A stretch of 5,121 bases of DNA from Variovorax sp. (GTDB lineage Bacteria > Pseudomonadota > Gammaproteobacteria > Burkholderiales > Burkholderiaceae_C), in NCBI GenBank assembly GCA_028292835.1, contig JAQGLP010000252.1:1-5121 (forward strand), read 5' to 3'. The notes under the pieces were generated by a model. The model was not told where the DNA came from and searched no databases. It saw only the letters and a list, made by a program, of their open reading frames with translations. Positions 1 to 4,244 of the stretch are shown here, piece by piece. Position 1 is the first letter of the stretch. Each line of letters starts with the position of its first letter. A program made the translations under genes and the position numbers.

Positions 1-472
1 CGGCCGGCTCGCCGGCCCGGTGCGCGGGCGCGGTGGACCGCGGCAGGCCGCGCTGGCGCCGCCGCTCGAGCCAGGTCGCCACCGCCAGTGTGACGATCAG
101 CACGCCGACGCCGGTGGCCAGGTAACGGTGCGTCATCTCGACCCAGGCCTTGCCGTGCGTGACCGGGCCGCTCGGCTGCGCGGCCTGCGCCATGGCGATT
201 TCGTGGCGCGCGCCGGCCGGGCTGGCGTTGCCGTAGCAGCCAGGCCAGTCGGGGCAGCCCAGGCCCGAATCGGTCAGCCGCGTGAAGGCGCCGAACAACG
301 TCAGGTCGAAGGTCAGGAACAGCGTGAGGATCGTGAGGGCCTGCAGCCGGCGCGCCGGCGACGCGCCGCGGTTGCGCAGCCAGATCCACAGCAGGGGTCC
401 GAGCGCCAGCGTCACGCCCATCAGCATGAGGCGCGCCACCGGCGAAAGATCGTAGAGCGATTGCGTTGCCAT
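1..472 (-). CDS. ctaA: Heme A synthase CtaA/Cox15, N-terminal part (cut by left window edge)
   Basis: COX15/CtaA is an integral membrane enzyme that oxidises the C8 methyl group of heme O to a formyl group, giving the heme A used by aa3 oxidases. The visible 157 residues begin MATQSLYDLSPVARL and include predicted helices near residues 14-31 and 46-64. The family signature TRLTDSGLGCPDWPGCYG follows at about 64-81, with the loop cysteine pair C73 and C79. Next come GPVTHGKAW (102-110) and the E-x-x-H motif WVEMTHRYLA, with E112 and heme-ligand candidate H115, and then another helix at about 118-134. The rest, including the second heme-binding half, lies outside the window. The ATG at 470-472 sits 11 bases after the SCO-like gene's stop, so the two are probably co-transcribed; only a weak AGG lies upstream, 10 bases away. 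The reading frame is intact. The family call is very secure. Confidence 0.95.
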   Translation of the reverse strand, partial: MATQSLYDLSPVARLMLMGVTLALGPLLWIWLRNRGASPARRLQALTILTLFLTFDLTLFGAFTRLTDSGLGCPDWPGCYGNASPAGARHEIAMAQAAQPSGPVTHGKAWVEMTHRYLATGVGVLIVTLAVATWLERRRQRGLPRSTAPAHRAGEPA

Positions 473-483
473 GCGGAGCGGGC

Positions 484-1176
484 CTAGCGGCCGGGTTCGT
501 CCCAGGAGCTCGATGCGCGCAGCAGGCGATCGAGGTCCTTCTTGGCGCGGGCGGCGCCGGCCGCGTCCATTTGGGCCGGGAAGCGCATCATCCAGTTGCC
601 CATCGGGTCGACCACGTAGAGGTGCTCGTTCAGCGCGTGGCCGGGCGCCGGCGCCAGCCATTGGGCGATCTGCCCGGCCGGCACGCGCAACACGGTGGCA
701 CCGCGCAGGCCGTGCACGAGGCGCTCGGGTACCGGCGCGGCGTCGTCCACCAGCCAGACGCGGTCGATGCGGTCCTTCTCGCGGCCCAGGCTTTCGCGCA
801 GCTGGCGCTGCAGGTAGAGCTGCTGCTCGCACAGCGCGTTGCAATCGGCGCCGGCCACTGCCACCAGCAGCCACTGGCCCTTGAGGGCGCGCAGGTTGGT
901 GGCGCCGGCGTCGCCTGCCAATGCAGGCTGGGCGGCCTGATCGGGCAGCGGACGCTGCGGGTTGATCAGTTCGCCGTAGACACTGCGGCCTTCCGGTCGG
1001 ATCACGTAGTAGGTGAAGTACGAGGCCGCCACCGGCGCGGCGCACAGCAGCATCACGAGGGTCATCTTCCAGCGTCCGACCCGCGTGCGGCGGCCCTCGT
1101 TGCCGTCGAGCGTCTGCCGCGGCGAGGGCATCGAGTGCACAGTCAGGCCGAGCGGCTCGTCAGATGCGCTTGGCAC
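484..1176 (-). CDS. SCO/thioredoxin-like membrane-anchored protein with CxxxC motif, probable cytochrome oxidase assembly factor
   Basis: About 230 residues from a GTG start at 1174-1176. A short cytoplasmic tail with a basic cluster (RRTRVGRWK, about 29-37) precedes one helix (about 38-58, containing CAAPVAASYFTYYV). A periplasmic domain follows. It contains GQWLLVAVAGADCNALCEQQ (100-119), a strand followed by CxxxC (C112, C116) as in SCO proteins that bind copper. A later EHLYVVDPMGNWMMRFP (184-200) resembles the SCO strand near the distal histidine. It lies between SURF1 and ctaA, so a role in copper delivery or thiol redox during oxidase assembly is likely but inferred. Relatives are often labelled simply 'transmembrane protein' or even 'cytochrome c oxidase subunit I', which does not fit the sequence. 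The start is uncertain: an ATG at 1219-1221 would overlap SURF1 by 62 bases and add a Ser/Pro/Ala tail, and an ATG at 1129-1131 is also possible. None has a clear ribosome binding site. Confidence 0.85.
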   Translation of the reverse strand: MPSASDEPLGLTVHSMPSPRQTLDGNEGRRTRVGRWKMTLVMLLCAAPVAASYFTYYVIRPEGRSVYGELINPQRPLPDQAAQPALAGDAGATNLRALKGQWLLVAVAGADCNALCEQQLYLQRQLRESLGREKDRIDRVWLVDDAAPVPERLVHGLRGATVLRVPAGQIAQWLAPAPGHALNEHLYVVDPMGNWMMRFPAQMDAAGAARAKKDLDRLLRASSSWDEPGR

Positions 1177-1915
1177 GGTGGGCGCCGCGGCGCCGGGGGG
1201 CGATGAACTGGAACCAGACATAGAGGATTGCGACGAGGGCCGCGAGGCCGAACCATTGGAATGCGTAACCGTAGTGTTTCTCAATGCCCAGCGATGGCGC
1301 GGGCCAGTCGCGCTGGAGACCTTGGGAGGCCGCGCCGACTTCGAGCAGCGTGACATCGGTACGCAAGGGCAGGCGGGTTTCCGCCTTGAACGCTTCGAGG
1401 TCGAGATTTTGCCGGATCGGCGAAAACCCCAGTGCCGGTGTCGCGCCGAGCGCCTGCGCCGGTGGCGGGGACTGGCCGTGGCCGAGGTCGAGCAGGCGCC
1501 CGGGCGGCGGCTCGATGCGGCCGGTCACCACGACCAGCCCGGTCGGGGTGACGACTTCGGGCAGTTTGGCCCGGTCTTCAAAGTTGCGCTGCACCCAGCC
1601 GCGCTGCACCAGCACGGTCTGCTGCGTACCCTCCAGCGCCAGCGGGGTCACCACATAGAAGCCAGGCACGCCGTGCATCTGCCGGTTGTCGAGGTAGACG
1701 CTCTCGCTCGGCAGCCACAGGCCGCGCAGGCGCACCGTGCGGTGCACTGTGTCGATCGGGCGTTCGAGCGCCAGGAACGCCGGCATGTCGAGTGGCGGCA
1801 GGGTGCTCTGCACCTCGACGGCGGCCTGCAGCGCCTCCTTCTGGGCCGCACGCCCGAGCTGCCATCGCCCGAGCGACAAGGTGCCGGCAAATGCCAGCAG
1901 TGCCAAGGCGGTCAT
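1160..1915 (-). CDS. surf1: SURF1 family cytochrome c oxidase assembly protein
   Basis: SURF1/Shy1 proteins are two-helix inner-membrane proteins that help insert heme A into subunit I. Family marks are seen in order: helix 1 (about 2-16), then LGRWQLGRAAQKEAL (15-29), RTVRLRGLWLPSESVYLDNR (59-78), HGVPGFYVVTPL (81-92), VLVQRGWVQR (101-110), and helix 2 HYGYAFQWFGLAALVAILYV (214-233) followed by a basic tail. The 251-residue length from the ATG at 1913-1915 is close to the family norm. The frame stays open upstream and still reads like protein (RRRSFWL just before the ATG), so the true start may be a CTG at 1967-1969 or 1916-1918. GGAG at 1926-1929 is 10 bases from the ATG. The 3' end overlaps the SCO-like gene (by 17 bases with the start chosen there), suggesting translational coupling. 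Family call very secure, start less so. Confidence 0.93.
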   Translation of the reverse strand: MTALALLAFAGTLSLGRWQLGRAAQKEALQAAVEVQSTLPPLDMPAFLALERPIDTVHRTVRLRGLWLPSESVYLDNRQMHGVPGFYVVTPLALEGTQQTVLVQRGWVQRNFEDRAKLPEVVTPTGLVVVTGRIEPPPGRLLDLGHGQSPPPAQALGATPALGFSPIRQNLDLEAFKAETRLPLRTDVTLLEVGAASQGLQRDWPAPSLGIEKHYGYAFQWFGLAALVAILYVWFQFIAPRRRGAHRAKRI

Positions 1916-1998
1916 CAGCCAGAAACTCCGGCGTCGCTCTTGCGCGCCGCGCTTTTCGTCGACCCTCAGGATGGCAGGCCCCCACGCAAGAACGCGGC

Positions 1999-2013
1999 CG
2001 GATTGATAATCCG
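1999..2013. promoter_or_regulatory. Palindrome in the divergent SURF1 / DUF2909 intergenic region
   Basis: The sequence CGGATT-GAT-AATCCG is a perfect 6-base inverted repeat with a 3-base centre. It lies in a locally AT-rich patch and ends 4 bases before the DUF2909 ATG at 2018. It could be an operator shared by the divergent genes, or a small hairpin in the leader of the plus-strand gene. GATAAT at 2005-2010 looks like a -10 element but has no recognisable -35 at the usual distance. The repeat is seen directly; any function is inferred. Confidence 0.35.
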
Positions 2014-2017
2014 AATC

Positions 2018-2239
2018 ATGAAATATTTGGTGGCGCTGGCCTTCATCGGCATTCTGGCGAGCTTGGGGGCTGCGCTGTTTTTCATGTTGAAAGACGGACG
2101 CGACGGGCGCGCCAAGAGCGGCGGCATGGCACGCGCGCTCACGTTTCGGATTGGTCTGTCGGTTGTTTTGTTCCTGTGCCTGCTGCTGGCCTGGAAGCTG
2201 GGCTACATCCAGCCGACGGGACTGCCGCTGGGTCGGTAA
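2018..2239 (+). CDS. DUF2909 family 'twin transmembrane' small protein
   Basis: A 73-residue protein starting MKYLVALAFIGILASLGAAL. Helix 1 spans about residues 3-23. A short basic, glycine-rich loop follows (KDGRDGRAKSGG, 25-36), then helix 2 at about 42-60 (FRIGLSVVLFLCLLLAWKLG) and the tail YIQPTGLPLGR. This matches the small two-helix proteins annotated DUF2909 or 'twin transmembrane protein' beside cox genes in betaproteobacteria. The function is unknown; a role in oxidase assembly or stability is only suggested by context. It is the only plus-strand gene here, convergent with ctaE and divergent from SURF1, so it needs its own promoter. No Shine-Dalgarno motif is visible: the ATG follows a palindrome by 4 bases, so translation may be leaderless or weakly initiated. 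The TAA is at 2237-2239, about 60 bases before the shared hairpin terminator. Confidence 0.88.
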   Translation: MKYLVALAFIGILASLGAALFFMLKDGRDGRAKSGGMARALTFRIGLSVVLFLCLLLAWKLGYIQPTGLPLGR

Positions 2240-2302
2240 CCCGCCGGCGCTGCAGAAGCACTGCCGCGGTCAACGACCACGGGCGCGGCGCAGGACCATA
2301 AA

Positions 2303-2324
2303 AAAAGCGCCTCGCGGCGCTTTT
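2303..2324. terminator. Bidirectional intrinsic terminator between DUF2909 and ctaE
   Basis: A GCGCC stem (2307-2311), a TCGC loop and a GGCGC stem (2316-2320) are flanked by an A-run on the left (2300-2306) and a T-run on the right (2321-2324). The A and T runs can extend the stem to nine pairs, and each gives a U-tract when read from the appropriate strand. It sits 63 bases after the DUF2909 stop and 20 bases after the ctaE stop. This is the classic form of a hairpin serving two convergent genes. An outer GGACCA (2293-2298) / TGGTCC (2335-2340) pair can lengthen the structure. Confidence 0.85.
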
Positions 2325-2344
2325 CTTCGTGCCGTGGTCCGTGC

Positions 2345-3226
2345 TCAGAGCCAGTAGACCAACGTATACAAACCCAGCCAGACCACATCGACGAAGTGCC
2401 AGTACCAGGCCGCTCCCTCGAAGCCGAAATGGCGCTCGGGCGTGAAATGGCCCTTTTGCAGACGCAGCGTGATGAACAGCAGCATCAGCATGCCGATGAA
2501 CACGTGCAAGCCGTGGAAGCCCGTCAGCATGTAGAAGGTCGAGCCATAGGCGCCCGAGTTGAGCTTGAGGTTCAGCTCGGTGTAGAGGTGGTGGTACTCG
2601 TAGCCCTGCACGCACAGGAAGGTGATGCCCAGCAGCACCGTCAACCACATGAAGCGCACGCAACTGGCGCGATGGCCCGCGCGCAGCGCATGGTGCGCAA
2701 TGGTGAGGGTCACGCCGGAGCTCAGCAGCAGCGCGGTGTTGATGGTCGGCAGCCAAAACGGTCCCACCGTCTGGAAGGGCTCGACGTTGCCGGCCGGCGA
2801 CCCTGTCGCACCCGCTGCGACGCTGGGCCAGACGGCCTTGAAGTCGGGCCACAGCAATGCGTTGTCCAGGCTGCCGAGCGCGGGCAACGCATGAGTGCGA
2901 GCCCACCACAGGGCCGTGAAGAAAGCCCCGAAGAACATCACCTCCGAGAAGATGAACCAGCTCATGCTCCAGCGGTACGAGAGGTCGATCTTGTGGCCGT
3001 AGCGGCCGCTCTCGCTTTCGGCGATTGACTCGCGGAACCACGAGAACAGCGTCGAGAGCCACCAGATCAGCCCGAATGCGAGCGAATAGGCGCCCCAGCG
3101 GTAGTCGTTCATCCATTGGGCAGCGCCCAGGATCACGAAGAACAGGCCGATTGCCGACATCACCGGATACCGCGAGGGTCCGGGCACAAAATAATAGGGC
3201 GTGGCGCCGTGCGTGGTTGAACTCAA
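2345..3226 (-). CDS. ctaE: Cytochrome c oxidase subunit III (CtaE/CoxC)
   Basis: Subunit III is a core membrane subunit of the aa3 oxidase; it holds no metal but stabilises subunit I and proton uptake. The 293-residue protein has seven predicted helices and many family marks: ATPYYFVPGPSRYP near the N-terminus (8-21), SYRWSMSWFIFSEVMFFGAF (83-102), WLPTINTALLLSSGVT (158-173), LTGFHGLHVFIGM (234-246) and the typical end HFGFEGAAWYWHFVDVVWLG (266-285) to YWL. The start is a TTG at 3224-3226, chosen because AGGAG lies six bases upstream and the resulting N-terminus fits the family; the next in-frame candidate is a GTG 13 codons in, which would remove conserved residues. It follows DUF2970 by 55 bases and is last in the ctaD-ctaG cluster, ending at a terminator. 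The 110-155 loop is rich in Ala, Gly and Pro. No break or odd residue is visible. Confidence 0.97.
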   Translation of the reverse strand: MSSTTHGATPYYFVPGPSRYPVMSAIGLFFVILGAAQWMNDYRWGAYSLAFGLIWWLSTLFSWFRESIAESESGRYGHKIDLSYRWSMSWFIFSEVMFFGAFFTALWWARTHALPALGSLDNALLWPDFKAVWPSVAAGATGSPAGNVEPFQTVGPFWLPTINTALLLSSGVTLTIAHHALRAGHRASCVRFMWLTVLLGITFLCVQGYEYHHLYTELNLKLNSGAYGSTFYMLTGFHGLHVFIGMLMLLFITLRLQKGHFTPERHFGFEGAAWYWHFVDVVWLGLYTLVYWL

Positions 3227-3232
3227 TTTCAG

Positions 3233-3237
3233 CTCCT
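3233..3237 (-). promoter_or_regulatory. Ribosome binding site of ctaE
   Basis: On the minus strand this reads AGGAG, separated by six bases from the TTG start at 3224-3226. It is the strongest Shine-Dalgarno match seen in the window and decides the non-ATG start of ctaE. Confidence 0.8.
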
Positions 3238-3281
3238 GACTTTCTTCTCTCTCAATTCAAAATCTGTAGGGTGTGTCCGGT

Positions 3282-3491
3282 TCAGGCCAAGACCACGAGC
3301 TTCACCAGCAGGATCAAGCCAACAACAACCAGGAGGACGGCCACCAGACCCACTGCAATGATGTGCAGCGGCGTGAGATTGGCGATGTCTTCCTGGTAGG
3401 CGCTGTTTTTCCGAACCCCGAAGAATCCCCAGCCCACCGCCTTGATGGTGCGCCATAACAAGCCTTTGCGGGCGGGCTCAGGCTTGGTCAC
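3282..3491 (-). CDS. DUF2970 family small membrane protein
   Basis: A 69-residue protein from a GTG start at 3489-3491. The soluble N-terminal part, MTKPEPARKGLLWRTIKAVG, is followed by WGFFGVRKNSAYQEDIANL (21-39), which matches the DUF2970 family as I recall it. One long hydrophobic helix follows (about 43-67, HIIAVGLVAVLLVVVGLILL), giving a cytoplasmic head with a single C-terminal anchor. The GTG overlaps the ctaG stop by four bases (GTGA), and GGAG lies eight bases upstream, so the start is well supported and translation is probably coupled to ctaG. Its function is unknown. The constant position between ctaG and ctaE in betaproteobacterial cox clusters (recalled, not checked here) suggests an assembly or accessory role in the oxidase. 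Confidence 0.9.
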   Translation of the reverse strand: MTKPEPARKGLLWRTIKAVGWGFFGVRKNSAYQEDIANLTPLHIIAVGLVAVLLVVVGLILLVKLVVLA

Positions 3492-4111
3492 GAACGTGGC
3501 TCCGCCGGCGCGGCCTTGACGGCGGCCGTGGGCGCCGCAGGCGTCTTGCCACCCACCTCGAAGAACGTGTAGGACAGCGTGATGGTCTTGACGTCGCGGG
3601 AGATCTTGGGGTCGATCACGAAAGCGACCGGCCACTGCTTCTTCTCGCCCGCGTCCAGCGTGTACTCGTTGAAGCAGAAGCATTCCAGCTTGTTGAAGTA
3701 CGGCGCCGCCTGCTGCGGAGCATAGCTCGGGATCGCCTGGGCGGCCATGCGGCGGTTCTGCACGTTCTGGAACTCGTACATCACGCTGTGCAGCTCGCCC
3801 GGATGGACCTGCATCGAGCTTTGCGCCGGCTTGAAATCCCAAAGCCCGCGCGCATTGGCGTCGAACTCGACCGTGATGGTGCGCGAGGTGTCCACCTGGG
3901 TGTTGTCGGGCACCCGCACCGCCTTGCCGCCGGCGGCGCCTCCGGGAATCTGCAACTCCGACAGCGACAGCACGTTGATGCCGGTGGCCTCGCAGATGGC
4001 CCGGTACAGCGGCACCAGCGCGTAGCCGAAGGCGAACATGCCGGCCGCCACGACCACCAGCTTGCCGACGGTGCGGATATTCTCGCGACGCAGACGGTTT
4101 GCGATCCCCAT
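3488..4111 (-). CDS. ctaG: Cytochrome c oxidase assembly protein CtaG/Cox11 (CuB copper chaperone)
   Basis: Cox11 is a membrane-anchored periplasmic copper chaperone that supplies CuB of subunit I. The 207 residues begin with a basic tail (MGIANRLRRENIR) and one helix (about 16-37). LVPLYRAICEATG (32-44) follows, carrying the conserved C40. The beta-rich domain contains RTITVEFDANARGLWDFKP (77-95), VHPGELHSVMYEFQN (102-116), QAIPSYAP (125-132) and the copper motif CFCF (144-147) in YFNKLECFCFNEYTLDAGEK, then WPVAFVIDP and ISRDVKTITLSYTFF (170-184). All three functional cysteines are present. The C-terminal Ala/Pro tail (about 190-207) is low complexity. The ATG at 4109-4111 lies eight bases after the stop of the 37-residue gene and has no strong ribosome binding site, so coupling from upstream is likely. 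This is the Cox11-type CtaG, not the unrelated caa3-type CtaG of Bacillus. Confidence 0.97.
   Translation of the reverse strand: MGIANRLRRENIRTVGKLVVVAAGMFAFGYALVPLYRAICEATGINVLSLSELQIPGGAAGGKAVRVPDNTQVDTSRTITVEFDANARGLWDFKPAQSSMQVHPGELHSVMYEFQNVQNRRMAAQAIPSYAPQQAAPYFNKLECFCFNEYTLDAGEKKQWPVAFVIDPKISRDVKTITLSYTFFEVGGKTPAAPTAAVKAAPAEPRS
3500..3503 (-). promoter_or_regulatory. Ribosome binding site of the DUF2970 gene
   Basis: On the minus strand this reads GGAG, eight bases before the GTG at 3489-3491. It lies inside the ctaG coding end and supports the GTG start over any later one. Confidence 0.6.
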
Positions 4112-4119
4112 GGTATGTC

Positions 4120-4233
4120 TCAGCGGCCCAGCCAGGCCATGCGCACGAGGAACCCGATGAAGAACAGCAGGGCGATGGAGGCCAGGATGAGGCCCATGCG
4201 GCGGTTGTTCTTCTTTTGCTCAGGTGTCGTCAT
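4120..4233 (-). CDS. 37-residue single-helix protein between ctaD and ctaG (cytochrome oxidase small assembly protein-like)
   Basis: The ATG at 4231-4233 opens a frame of 37 codons closed by TGA at 4120-4122. The N-terminus MTTPEQKKNNRRMG is polar and basic. A hydrophobic helix at about 14-30 (GLILASIALLFFIGFLV) and a short RMAWLGR end follow; the basic N-terminus predicts an N-in orientation. It starts 11 bases after the ctaD stop and ends eight bases before the ctaG start, filling an otherwise unexplained gap in a tight operon. Similar tiny proteins in this position are annotated 'cytochrome oxidase small assembly protein' in Burkholderiales, as I recall. The upstream GCAGTGCAGCC is a poor ribosome binding site, so translation probably depends on ctaD ribosomes. 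The function is unknown; a role in CuB-site or subunit I assembly is inferred from position only. Confidence 0.8.
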   Translation of the reverse strand: MTTPEQKKNNRRMGLILASIALLFFIGFLVRMAWLGR

Positions 4234-4244
4234 GGCTGCACTGC

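Noticed and set aside
20..1206. Long plus-strand open frames opposite ctaA and the SCO-like gene
   Set aside because: They are antisense to confidently identified genes, have Arg/Gly/Ala/His-rich compositions typical of shadow frames in GC-rich DNA, and match no family I recognise.
1177..1356. Extension of the SCO-like protein to an ATG at 1356
   Set aside because: The added residues are Ser/Pro/Arg-rich and lie entirely within the SURF1 coding region in another frame; the overlap would be nearly 200 bases.
2005..2010. GATAAT as the -10 box of the DUF2909 promoter
   Set aside because: There is no -35 match about 17 bases upstream (CCACGC) and no extended -10 TGn, so it is not listed as a promoter.
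1013..2017. Possible 408-residue plus-strand protein ending in the DUF2909 sequence
   Set aside because: Only the last 73 residues look like protein; the earlier part is antisense to SURF1 and the SCO-like gene. The ATG at 2018 is the sensible start.
2263..2288. GCCGCG/CGCGGC inverted repeat upstream of the terminator
   Set aside because: Short arms with a 15-base loop in very GC-rich sequence; this is expected by chance and has no U-tract.
2139..3116. A 325-codon minus-strand frame overlapping ctaE
   Set aside because: It is an out-of-frame shadow of ctaE, which shows clear subunit III motifs throughout.
3227..3281. A promoter for ctaE in the 55-base gap after DUF2970
   Set aside because: It is somewhat AT-rich, but I see no pair of -35 and -10 elements at normal spacing; the gap is explained by the leader and ribosome binding site.
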